Assembly (NCBI RefSeq): GCF_964204645.1 | Contig: NC_134026.1 | Coordinates: 13,792,450 to 13,856,449, forward strand | Direction of reading: 5' to 3' | Origin: Tubulanus polymorphus | Taxonomy: Eukaryota > Nemertea > Palaeonemertea > Tubulaniformes > Tubulanidae | DNA: 64,000 nt | Part shown: piece after piece, positions 33,779-43,517 of the stretch | Position numbering within the stretch: position 1 is the first letter of the stretch | Layout: each line of letters begins with the position of its first letter | Made by a program: the position numbers and the translations under genes | The notes under the pieces: generated by a model | What the model saw: only the letters and a program-made list of their open reading frames with translations | The model's database searches: none | What the model was told of the DNA's origin: nothing

Positions 33779-34484
33779 ATAACTGAAGGCCTACTCACAT
33801 GCGCGCACGCGCCCTACACAGCACATTGCACAGAAACTGGCGCAAAGCACTTATCGACACTTTCGCTTGCGGGGTCCGAACCTAAATCATTTTTAATAGC
33901 AACACAACTTTGCTAACATGGTAAGTCATTTTGTGAAACGTTCAAATGTGATGTGACCAAGATTAAGAATAAGAAGAGAGTTGTAACGTCCTAGTAAGTA
34001 CGTACCTGTATGATCGCATATCGCCTGTACGTTGATACTGTTAAAATTCTTCCGATTGACATATGCTGGCTCGTTCTGGACTGGTGACTGGATTCTAACG
34101 TGAGTTCCATCAACAACTCCTGCTTCTCTGGGGAACCCAACCTCGGCTAAATCGTAAAAAGCAGCCATCACCTTCCTCAAATCATCTTGCGTGGTTGGCC
34201 ATTTGATAAAATCGTTCATCCTATTAGCCAAACTAGTGGCTTGTATATATAATTCTGGAAACTGTCGATTTATGTACACCAAAGTTATCTGCTATTACAG
34301 ACAGAAAAGCCCCAGAAGCCCCAGGTCCTCGCGTAAAGTTCAGCAATAAAGTTTATCCCATTTCTTCCAAAACGAAATCTTTCTCGTAGGCATTCATCGG
34401 AAAACTGATTGAGATGATCAAATCGCTGTCGATTTACTCTGTTGTAGCCAAATTCAGACAATAAAAAGGCTATGTCGGCCATTT

Positions 34485-34668
34485 TTAACCACTGGTTAAG
34501 AACTTAACATAGCCCTGTGGTTCGTTTAACTTAAACCGATGGTTAGAGAATTTAACCGTTGGTTAAATTTTTGAGCAACCCAATCTCACCGACAGTTGAG
34601 AGTTTAACCGTCGGTTAGGGATTTAAACGACGGTTAAGAGTTGAACCAACCTTTGAGCAACTGGCCCC
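34485..34668 (-). repeat. Harbinger right end with subterminal palindromes
   Basis: Five palindrome-like motifs of the form TTAACCNNYGGTTAA lie at about 34485, 34531, 34551, 34603 and 34623, ending in the terminal GAGCAACTGGCCCC. The half-site TAACCG/AACNG resembles Myb-type recognition sequences, which fits the Myb-like partner protein of Harbinger elements; this functional link is inference. Confidence 0.65.
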
Positions 34669-34703
34669 AGGATAAATTTGACCCCAAAAAACAAGTAAAG
34701 GAT

Positions 34704-34744
34704 GAGTAAGCACCACAGTAACCATTTGAAGGTAAGTAGGCTTA
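34704..34744 (+). repeat. 41-bp direct repeat, copy 1 (copy 2 at 35697-35737)
   Basis: Identical 41-bp segments (beginning GAGTAAGCACCACAGTAACC, ending GTAAGTAGGCTTA) bracket a roughly 950-bp segment that holds minus-strand open frames. The flanks beyond the repeats differ. This could reflect a segmental insertion or a deletion between longer repeats. Confidence 0.85.
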
Positions 34745-35534
34745 AACATAGGCGACGATACGTTGTTTTATCCAATCCACAGCCCTGTGTTGGTAATGAA
34801 TTCCACGGAAGTCAGCGGACCGAAGCTGCGGGTGTGGAATCTCACGGAAACCTGCTTCCCGTGCTCTTCTGTTAAAATGTCTTATCCGGCGCACAGCGTC
34901 AGCGTTTTCCTCGTGGCATGGTGGAACAGGGACCTCCAAATGGTACAGTGGAACCGAAGGAAATTTTCTCTGCAATATTTTGTAGAGCTCAACGATATCT
35001 GCACAGGTATGGCGTCTGAACTGCCGTGTATGGTTCAGGCCATGATTAAAACTGATGAACACCTTATGTGGGTATGTCGGATGTAGCTAACCGGGCCCTG
35101 AACCTTCTCCCCCGGATGACTAATGGGGATAATAATAGCGTCTGCTTTGAGCTGCTTGAACATGGAATCAGATAGTTATAACAGTGGTAGGCGGGAACGA
35201 ATGCATCTGGTCGCTAGCCGTTGCATTCTTGAGTCCAGGTCATCAGGGTTACCGCCAGCCTTCTTCACCATATCCCGTAGGTAGAACCATAGCTCTCCAA
35301 ACCGAGAGGTGCCAAGCTTAGGCGGGGTCCTCGACAGTGCACTTATCAAACCCATAACGGTGGCAAGCAGTTCTCTTTCCGCCAATTCTGCCAGTTTCCT
35401 CCTGCATGGTTTTGGGTGGCGACCAAAGTATTGAACAAACTGCATGACTGATCTACGAAGATTTTTCTTCTCTTCAACAATAGCTGGGCGGTGTCAAGCT
35501 TCACGGTGTCAAGCTCGAGTACATCCATTTGCAA
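34742..35534 (-). pseudogene. Unrecognised transposon-like gene, frames in series
   Basis: Three minus-strand frames appear to continue one another: 35534-35346 (MQMDVLELDTVKLDTAQLLL), 35445-35176 (KLAELAERELLATVMGLISA) and 35062-34742 (ADIVELYKILQRKFPSVPLY). Between the last two, ADAIIIPISHPGEKVQGPV is readable in frame. The alpha/beta pattern of the last block, ending in a conserved-looking N and H, weakly resembles an SGNH-hydrolase-type domain, but I cannot confirm it. Frame breaks and one stop (after SRLPLL) indicate decay. Confidence 0.35.
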
Positions 35535-35815
35535 ATTTCTTTTCGCTTCCTAAACCCGACAAATCAAATTCGACAATTAAAATTTGGCTTTAAGATTTAG
35601 CATTTAGTGAAAAGTGAGTAGAGTAGTACACGTATACGCGGGAGTGGATATTTAGTATATAATGAATATAGTGCATCTGGTTATGCATTTAAACACGAGT
35701 AAGCACCACAGTAACCATTTGAAGGTAAGTAGGCTTAGTGTCGCTTATGAGGAACTGTCTTTCCAGTCTAACGCAAGTCAACATAATCAGTATTTGCCTG
35801 TAACAAACTCCTACC

Positions 35816-36240
35816 CTACTTAAGCCAAAGTTCTTTGTTTTGAGCTATACGTGACCTTAGTTCTTCGCATTTACAACAGTTAATCTGCTCACGAAATCTT
35901 TTCGGGGGCTGCAACTGATTACGAGGGCGAAGTCTGCTTTTAGGGCTAGTTTCTTCAACCACCTCCTCCATTTTCTCTTCCCTCTGGGGCACTGGCAAAT
36001 CAACATCTTCTCAGGGCTGCTCGTGAGTACAGCCAGTCTCTATTTCAGCTAAGCGATCTGGCTTGCTGGCAGATCCTGGAAGTGGCTTATTCTGTGCCCG
36101 AGTCATCTTATTCAGTCCCTGCTTTTTAGCCCTCCGGGTCCACACGATGTAATCATCGTCAACCGACCCCTACGAAGAACTCTTGGTAGGCTGTCTTGAA
36201 TCCCTCGGCTTCCTTTCAGGTCTTTTCTCTCGCCTTAACG
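35816..36240 (-). pseudogene. Charged low-complexity coding debris
   Basis: Minus-strand frames rich in Arg/Lys/Pro/Glu (for example SLRREKRPERKPRDSRQPTK, and MPVPQREEKMEEVVEET) with two internal stops. A CKCEELRSRI segment near the end has a Cys pair. It lies directly downstream of the MULE-type frame on the same strand and may be its C-terminal extension. No family recognised. Confidence 0.3.
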
Positions 36241-36249
36241 ATGGGGTGT

Positions 36250-38253
36250 CTACAGTTGGCTCCCAACGGCGACTTTGGCTGTTTTTGGAATTGTCAATTT
36301 ACCATCAGTTGAGGAAATAGTTTTAATAGATTTCTTTTTCGTTTTAATGTTCATGAACTTATTGTATATGGTTTCCTTGTCTTCGTTGCTTTTCTGCATC
36401 CACATTACATGGGAAATAGTATATCTTTGTAAAGAAAGAACAACTTCATAATTTCCTTGATGGTGAAGGGCACGACAGACATCGATATACTGGATTTTTA
36501 CCAATTTGTGTAACTGTTCTATCAAATCGGGGATCTTCAGAATCTTCCAGTTAGTTGCTAAATTGATTATACTGTTTATAGTCTCTGAGTTATTGTTTGT
36601 CCATCCTATAGGGTGACATTTCTTAACTTGAGATGGCGTGAATACATACTCTTCAAGTCTTGGCTCCAGCTTTTCAAAGTATGGGATGAAGAGCGGAGCG
36701 ATTTCGTTGATTCTAGCCTTGACCTTCATCATTCTGAGTTTATGCTTATACTCATCAAGTTCATGTAACGCGCCGCTTTTACCAAATATAGAGTCGACTA
36801 TATCATATTTTATCATTCACCCCAATTTTGTGTTGCAAATGCCATTTTACGTTTTCAATCAAATGTCGGTAGCATAACAATTGAGTAGCATTTGGAAATG
36901 TCTCTTTGATTGCTTTCAGTACAGCTTTTTCTTCGCCGGATCCAACGGTTAACATTTTGCCCGCAATTTCTGTATTTACGTTCGAGTCTAATTTCCCTTT
37001 TAAATGAGAGAAGAATCGCTGGTACGTAATGGTCTCGCCGTCCCAATGCAGAAATAATGGCCCAATGAAAATTGGTGATTCTTGTGTTTCACGACGGAGC
37101 AAATGGGTGTTCTTGAAAACCGTTATAGTCAAATAGCAGGCACCGATCGATGCCAAGAATCGAAGGTTCCGCCGCTTGCGTACAAAATCGTTTTACGTCT
37201 CTCATCTGTTGCTCTGTATATAAAATAACCGTCGGAGGTTTTTCGATCGAAGTAATAACCTCTCGGATGAAATCACTGCCGGATTGCATATTCATGAGAG
37301 TTTGTATTTCATCCGCTACATTCTTACGGTTGCCGGATGTGCGATCCTTGACCATTTCACGGTGCCGTTCTGTACCTGTTTCAAGTTTCTTGGCGCTGAT
37401 GATGAGCTATTTAGACATATGTGGTTATGAACTTGCATTGGTGCTTGTGTGGTCACCTTATCGGCGATTACATCCATGACGGAGTCTGAAGTCCGAAAAT
37501 ATTCTATTCCTGTTCCCTTTTTTGTATTGCCATGCGGCGTACCACTATCCGGTGAATCACCGAGATACTCCACTACTGACCGGTTTCGTACATCGCCGAA
37601 GTTTGCTGGAGAATGGTCAATCCAAGTAATTCGTTTTTTGAAATCCGGTTTTCGTTTTAGTGTAGCGTAAAACCGCCTCAAAATAATCAAATCTTCGTCA
37701 GAAGGTTGTTGATCAAATGCTACGAATTCTTTTTTCACCCTAATGCCGTACGAACCATTCTTCGTTTGGATGACCTGGAAGATGAAATTTACCTGATGAA
37801 ATCCCGATCATTCAAATCACAAATAGAAGTGATGGACGTCAATTTTAGTACGTATATAACGTATTTATGCGTTTTTACCTTATGTGTTCCATTTTCTTGT
37901 ATGAGAACCACCACCTTCTTAGTTGAAGACATCTTTTTGTCCCAAATTCCAGAGTCATCAACGAATTTACTCCGGTTCCCAGCCTGTCTACGTTGAATGT
38001 TATTGGTGTTGTCTAATATGTAGTACACATCATGTTTTCGGCCGTTTGGAATACTGGTGGGAAAATCTAATTTTTCGGTGGCGGATTTTCTAATCACATC
38101 AATCACTCCAGCGGTATCCAAAAATCTCCCATTTAGCCGGCCCGAAGAGCCGTCATTTTCATTTGATTGTATCGTCGTGGTGCCGTCGTCAAATGTGTCA
38201 GACGGTGATGAAACGCCTAGAAAGGAGATAGATATGCTATTAAAAACGGTCAA
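36250..38253 (-). pseudogene. MULE-type DDE transposase-like gene
   Basis: Read 5' to 3' on the minus strand: an N-terminal region (38253-37789), a linker with VVEYLGDSPDSGTPHGNTKK (about 37570), then the transposase core. The core is PPTVILYTEQQMRDVKRFC, SILGIDRC (first Asp), ESPIFIGPLFLHWDGETITY, LTVGSGEEKAVLKAIKETFP (the second acidic position) and ATQLLCYRHLIENVKWHL, followed by a C-terminal GWTNNNSETINSI block that holds a Glu at the expected spacing. The frame changes at about 37.34, 37.14 and 36.81 kb, and about 10 residues after GIDRC seem deleted, so it is inactive. Similar proteins are common as repeats in invertebrate genomes. Small upstream exons at 39.34-39.93 kb probably belong to the same gene. 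Confidence 0.7.
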
Positions 38254-38352
38254 TTTAGATTCCCAGGCATTGTTTAATACTTCAAATTGATATACACACC
38301 TGTTAAATCTGATCTGGAAGAAAGTGTAGAACTATGCCCTGGTTGATCATTG

Positions 38353-39220
38353 CACAGGCGGATCCAGTTTTTATAGGGGGTGGACAGGACAAAGTAGGGC
38401 ACACCTTTCTATGGCACATCGCGAGCGCCGAAGGCGCGATGCCCACAAGGGGGGAAATTTTGAAAATTTGGTGTTCTTAAATGTGTTTTGTGGCATTTCA
38501 GAGGGTCCATTCTAGGAGAAAAAGAAGTCATTTAGACTTCATTTTGTAACCTTAGGGTCCAGGAAGGTGCCACAGATAGGGCAAAAAACAAGCACATAAA
38601 ATTTGAGTTTCATACACATCATCTTTTTATTTATACTCTACTCTTGTTATTGTCAGATTTTATTGCATTTCCTTTCCTCTGATAAAATATTCAAATTTTA
38701 AAAAGTTTTCATCGTAACGCTATAAAATGTGCCCTTTTTATCAACTTTTCTGACATTTCACGTGCCCATATTCCAGAAAAGATATAACAGAATATGCCTT
38801 TTTCACAGTTTTCATCGTATATACTCTATAAGATGTGCCCTTTTTATCAATTTCTCGGGCATTATAGGTGCCCCTATTTCAGAATTCATGCCCGTTTCAC
38901 AATTTTCATCGTATATACGCTTATAAGATGTGCCCTTTTTATTAATTTCTCTGGCATTATAGGTGCCCCTATTACATAATAGGTGCCCTTAGATATGACA
39001 GCACAGCAGCATGAATGCCATTTTCAAAGGCAACGTCCTTGACTGCCGAATCGCGCGATGTAAATATAGTCGTGTTCGAGTGATCGAGTGTTAAAAATCG
39101 AGTGTTAAAATTTTCTTCTATTGCTTTTTTTTCTGACATTCCTGAAAGCCAGGAGGGCACTTTTAATTTTTCAAGGGGGTGGACTGGTCCACTCGGTCCA
39201 CCCCCCTAGATCCGCCCTTG
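38353..39220. mobile_element. MITE, CAGGSGCGGATCCAG family, copy 2 (868 bp)
   Basis: Ends CACAGGCGGATCCAG and CTAGATCCGCCCTTG (two mismatches in the outer 12), with a perfect 5-bp duplication CATTG (38348-38352, 39221-39225). The interior holds about three diverged copies of a roughly 95-bp unit (about 38700-38990; TTTTCATCGTATATAC, GATGTGCCCTTTTTAT, GGCATTATAGGTGCCCCTAT). No protein-coding content is supported. Confidence 0.88.
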
Positions 39221-39225
39221 CATTG

Positions 39226-41090
39226 ATCAGGCGTGTCTTCGCGTCGATTTTGTCTGAAAAGAAATAGAAAAAATCAGTTCCTGTTATAACTTAGTTATCA
39301 AATGTTGTTATAATAATTCAATTGTTTTTACAAAACTTACAATCTACATCGACTTTTTTAAGTGCGGGAACTGTTATTCTGGACTCGTCAAATTCCGGAA
39401 ACGGCGCAGAAATACCTATAGATATGATTTCATGTTTAATTAATGATAGTCCTGTTGCCAAACGATTAAATAGATCGAGCAGTTAATAGATCGAGCAGTA
39501 TGACGACATGACGACGTAACGTACCTGCAGCTGTACTATTAAACTGTCTTGATGGGCTGTCAGAATCTTGCATTTGTAAAGGACTAACGCAGTTCTCAAA
39601 GCTCACTCTTTTCGAAGATCTCTTCTCTGCAAAGACAAAATGGAATGTAAGCTAACAATGCAGCTTGAACTTTATGTAGAGTTATTAGATGTTAAGTATA
39701 TATGTCTTACCGGAATTTCGTGGTGACATCTTAAAACTGGTCATGCGTTTCTCCTTTCGTGTGGTTTCTAAAACAGAAAAAAGAAGACTTGCTTTTTTCT
39801 GTACACTTTTTTTCTTATTTGTTTCAGATTGAGAGTCGACACTATTGATCCGCAGCTGAATTGTACTTTCAAAAAGATCAAACGATTTATATACGTAGGT
39901 TTCTTGGCATGTCCTGGGAGAACACACGCATTGTTCGTTATGTACGATAATACATTTTCCGCCTTAATGGTTGTTTGTCTGAAACTTTTATACTGGTATC
40001 AGACGAGCATTCTAAATCATTTGAAGGTAATCACGGCGCTGTAGTCATGAGAAGAATTCGTGGAAATGAGCAATTATGAAATAAACTTATGAAACACTCG
40101 CTGACCCTTAGTCTGATAAATCGATAATAAGGAGGAATATTAAAGAGTGACATTAAAGGGTTTTTATTATTTTAATTAATAAAAGTTTGTGTGTTTAAAT
40201 TTGAATGTACTAATATCGATAAAGAATATAAATAAGAAAGATGATATTTCGGCTTACATTGTATATTACTATTTAGACAAAATTAAATATCGTTCATTGT
40301 GGGAATTGTGTTCATTGGATAAGTTAAAATAAATGAGTTTGAGGGTTGGAAAAATAGTATGTAATCTCTTCGGTGCGGTTGAGAAGGAGAGCAGACCGGC
40401 AGGTATCATGACGTCGAGGGTCGGGTTAAAGTTAGCAGCGAATGAAAAGTCTAGGAATCAGGACCCCAGCTCTGCGTCGTGGTGCTGCGTTGGTTGCTCG
40501 TTCCCTTTTACGGCTGGCCGCAAGCAGGTTTCTGGATTTTTCTTGGGTGTGGACGCAGCCGTATAAAAGGGGCCGCACCTCGAGAGAGCGGACTCTTTTA
40601 GAAAGCATTTTCAGGGGAAGCATTAGAAGACTATAGAACAGATAACTTTCGGCTATCCGGTTGAATTGCATCTTCTTGTGTGCGGGATTTGTAACAAAAT
40701 TCTAAATTAAAAGGTAGGGAATTTTGTAAATTGTTGAGACTAAAGTTCAATTTAAATTGTTAGAATAAAAGTTGAGTATTATCATATTTAAATCCGGAGT
40801 TCCTTTCGGGTTTCTGTGTTCGTGGTCGACTTTCTCGCCAGGGACCGGAGTTTGTAATAGAGGAAAAAGACAATAGAGAAAGGGACCGCGGAACACTATA
40901 TAAAACTTACTCGGTGTCTGATCTAAGCTTGGAAACGTTTCTTCTGACGAAAGATAAAGCACATTTTCCTTGTCTACCGCTGCAATGATAGAATTTGGTG
41001 AATTAAGGCATATATTCATTTGGTAAAAACTCTCACTAGATAATTTCAGAAATCATTTAAAGAATCTTCGTTTCATACGAAGTTTGGTAA
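39226..41090. other. Intronic/intergenic stretch with short minus-strand exon candidates
   Basis: Candidate coding pieces on the minus strand are about 39417-39340 (ISAPFPEFDESRITVPAL), 39625-39527 (SKRVSFENCVSPLQMQDSDS) and 41019-40910 (NICLNSPNSIIAAVDKENVL). They look like small exons between the PHD/OTU segment and the MULE-type core. The exon boundaries are not secure. The rest is AT-rich. Confidence 0.4.
40565..40580 (+). promoter_or_regulatory. TATA-box core promoter candidate, possibly of a solo LTR
   Basis: TATAAAAGGGGCCGC is a strong TATA box with a GC-rich 3' flank. It lies inside a GC-richer island (about 40370-40680) set in AT-rich sequence. The island could be a solo LTR running from TGAGTTTGAGG (40334) to GATTTGTAACA (40698), but I could not find a target duplication, so this is a candidate only. 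Confidence 0.35.
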
Positions 41091-41097
41091 CTTAAAA

Positions 41098-42631
41098 TTA
41101 TGAACACTTACACGAGGTCGTTGAAATCATTTTCAAACGATTCTTTTCTATCAAAGGGACGAAATGGTTTGGTATCCACACATTTCCGTGCGACTCTCCA
41201 ATTCTTGTCCACAATATATTAATTGGAGGTGACATTTTCCTATGGCATTCACGAGGCACCATTTCGGTATTTAGCAGTCTCACGTGCTGGTCCATCATAC
41301 CAATCACAGGTGGATATACAGTTCGTATGTAGCGCCCAATAACTGTCGCCAATGCGTGAATTGTTATTTGTGGCGATTAGGCGTAATCAGTTGCTGCAGC
41401 CCTACATGTTTCCTCTATAGATGGCGATATTAATGCGTATCCCCTGTTCTCTGCTTCTTGTTCATAGAACTTCGTGTTTCTGACGAGGTCTGTCGCTGTC
41501 CTGACTCTGAGTTCATCGGCAAGTATTTCGGTTCCTAATTAAGCCATGGAAACTGCATTAAAGAGACAGTTTCCATCTCCTCTAACACGCACAGGAATAA
41601 GCCTGGTACGTTCACAATGTTTCGCGATAATTGATCGGCATCAGCGACTATTTCAGGAGTCAATTTCTGTTCGAATTGTCCAAAACTGGCCAGTTTGATG
41701 GCCACCATGTTGGCTGCTTTATGAAGGCCCTCCTTTCTTAGTATAGCGGCTTCGTATAGGATGAGTAGGCGGGTGTACATAATAGATCCACCGGGCTTGG
41801 AAAAACACTTGTTGCAATTGTATTTCAATTTCGATTGGCCCAGCAGCTCGAATTCTTCATACCCTATCTTCTCGCTTGCAGCATGACACCAGTGCTTGCA
41901 GATAGGACAATAAACGCTGGGTTCCTTATCGCATGAAAGCATACATACCCCGCAAGGCCACTTGGTTTTACCTAAAAGAAAATTTACAATATTAGTTTTA
42001 GGAAATTTGTATCATCAGTTTTCAGAATTTCAATTATCAATGCGGATTTTAAAATGTCAGACATCAGTTAGAAAGGTGATAATTTGTTAAACAATATCGG
42101 CCTGTGTCAATTCTACCACGTATTTCAAAAATTTTAGAGAAGTTGATTTATGTGTGATTGAAAACATTTGTAGATAAATACATGTTAATAAATACATCAC
42201 ATTCATATTTGGAGAAGGCTATTCGACGGACATTGCATGGCTATCAATTTAATTATTTCTCATAATAATAATTCAAATCATTCGTTTGTATCATGCAAAC
42301 ATGGTAAGTTTAAATAATTTTGAACAAATGACACAATCATAAAAGAAAAAGAATCGGGCCTAAAATTGAACTTTGATGAATTCCGCATGAATAAAAGTGA
42401 CCCTTGAATGTCAAGAACAAAAAAAGTTATATCTTTGGTTCAAATAGATAGATTGTCTCTTAAATTTAAGAGTAAAATCTCTGTAAATTTATTATATCTG
42501 ATAAAATTCTCTTGTAATATTCTTACCTTTCGAATCATTTTTAATTTTGTTGCCACGTTTCTGACTAGCCCGTTTCTGATCATCGGAAGCTATTTGGCGT
42601 CGCGAAGGTTTTCTTGACCTTTTAAAATCCA
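41098..42631 (-). pseudogene. PHD finger plus OTU-type cysteine protease, transposon-associated
   Basis: First exon at 42631: a basic N-terminus MDFKRSRKPSRRQIASDDQK ending at a GTAAG donor (about 42530). The second exon starts after TTTTCTTTTAG at about 41970 and gives a PHD-type zinc finger: CGVCMLSC, CPICKHWCH and CNKC. A helical region follows. In a shifted frame comes the OTU catalytic motif GDGNCLFNAVSMA (about 41575), then ELRVRTATDLV, and finally WIPNHFVPLI with the catalytic His (about 41150). The Asp-Cys-His set of OTU proteases is visible, but a frameshift lies before GDGNC, a stop just after it and another at about 41.38 kb. Same strand as the MULE-type gene downstream; they may be one split gene. 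Confidence 0.65.
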
Positions 42632-42759
42632 TGGCTGTCCTCTATTAGTTGTTGAAATAGAATGACCCATCTTGGCCATTACCGCTTTTTATTTAGTTCG
42701 CCAAGAACTAATCACTAATTATCATACTAATAATTTCTATCCCTCAGAACAAAATTCTC

Positions 42760-43210
42760 ATTCTGATTATCCGTTAGTTTGTAACTGTTTTTATGTGCTA
42801 TTTCTAAATTTCTTTAATTTGTCCTTTGATCAAGATTCACTATTGTCTCGGGTTAACCCCCTAGTTTGCCATGCCTTAATTCGTTAGTTTGTCTTTGTAT
42901 TGTATTTCTAAATTTCTCTACGCTCTTGTCCTTGATTAAACTTTAATATTCACTATTATCTTGTTAAGATCCCCTAGTTTGCCTTGCCTTAATTCGTTTA
43001 GTTTGTAACTGTCTTTGTATTGTATTTCTAAATTTCTCTACGCTCTCGTCCTTTGATTAAACTTTAATATTCACTATTGTCTCGTTAAGATCCCCTAGGT
43101 TGCCATGCCTTAATTCGTTTAGATTGTAACTGTCTTTGTATTGTATTTCTAAATTTCTCTACGCTCTTGTCCTTTGATTAAACTTAAATATTCACTATTG
43201 TCTTGTTAAG
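42760..43210 (+). repeat. Tandem repeat, about 122-bp unit, three to four copies
   Basis: Units share TTTGTATTGTATTTCTAAAT, TTCTCTACGCTC, TTTGATTAAACTT, TATTCACTATTGTC and GATCCCCTAG. The first copy is the most diverged. No coding content. Confidence 0.85.
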
Positions 43211-43423
43211 CTAAACAATTCAACTCTGGTCACCTTTGACTCTGGACATTGACAACTAGGGGCCTGAACATCGGAAAAGCTTTTAACAAATCATCGTATC
43301 CTTTATTGAAACATACAGCGAACTGAAAAAAATCATATACATTCATTCTATTTATTTGTTTTTTTATGCGAGTCACGTCGCTAAATATATTAGATCTAGA
43401 GCTAAGTATATTAGATCTAGAGC

Positions 43424-43515
43424 TCCAGTGAGTTTCCAGTCGGCTCCGGTCGGTTTCCAGTCGGTTCCAGTCGGCTCCAGTCGGCTCCAGTCGGTTCCAG
43501 TCGGCTCCAGTCGGT
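43424..43515 (+). repeat. 10-bp minisatellite CCAGTCGGYT
   Basis: About nine tandem copies of TCCAGTCGGT/TCCAGTCGGC. They abut the truncated 3' end of the Gypsy relic and generate spurious repeats in open frames on both strands. Confidence 0.9.
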
Positions 43516-43517
43516 AT

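Larger units (their letters stand above)
28154..34482 (-). pseudogene. HARBI1-like transposase, multi-exon, interrupted by a Gypsy element
   Basis: Minus-strand DDE_Tnp_4 transposase. First exon region 34482-34280: MADIAFLLSEFGYNRVNRQR..., then a helix-turn-helix block DNFGVHKSTVSRIIY in a shifted frame. Next, 34260-34006 holds AGVVDGTHVRIQSP (first catalytic Asp) and VQAICDHTG. A separate exon at about 28897-28815 encodes [15 protein letters not shown]. The last exon, 28561-28154, carries VILGDSGYACRRF (second Asp) and IIERAFGILKRRF (Glu), plus an acidic C-terminus. All three catalytic residues are present. Two frameshifts in the first exon (near 34.30 and 34.23 kb) make it a probable pseudogene. 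The Gypsy insertion (29261-33778) lies in the intron before the VVAKWPG exon. Confidence 0.85.
27740..34668. mobile_element. PIF/Harbinger element (disrupted)
   Basis: Combines a Myb-like ORF remnant on the plus strand (27759-28004), a HARBI1-type DDE transposase in several minus-strand exons (28154-34482), and a right end ...GAGCAACTGGCCCC at 34668 that reads GGGGCCAGTTGCTC inward, as many Harbinger termini do. The left terminus was not found; it appears lost at the junction with the BEL gag. A 4.5-kb Gypsy element sits in the middle. I could not establish the target duplication. Confidence 0.7.

Noticed and set aside
29254-33785. Possibility that the Gypsy element is a host-gene-linked provirus with env
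   Set aside because: No frame follows integrase before the polypurine tract, so there is no env-like ORF.
34763-35086. 107-codon plus-strand frame
   Set aside because: Antisense to a minus-strand frame with better periodicity and a plausible continuation on both sides.
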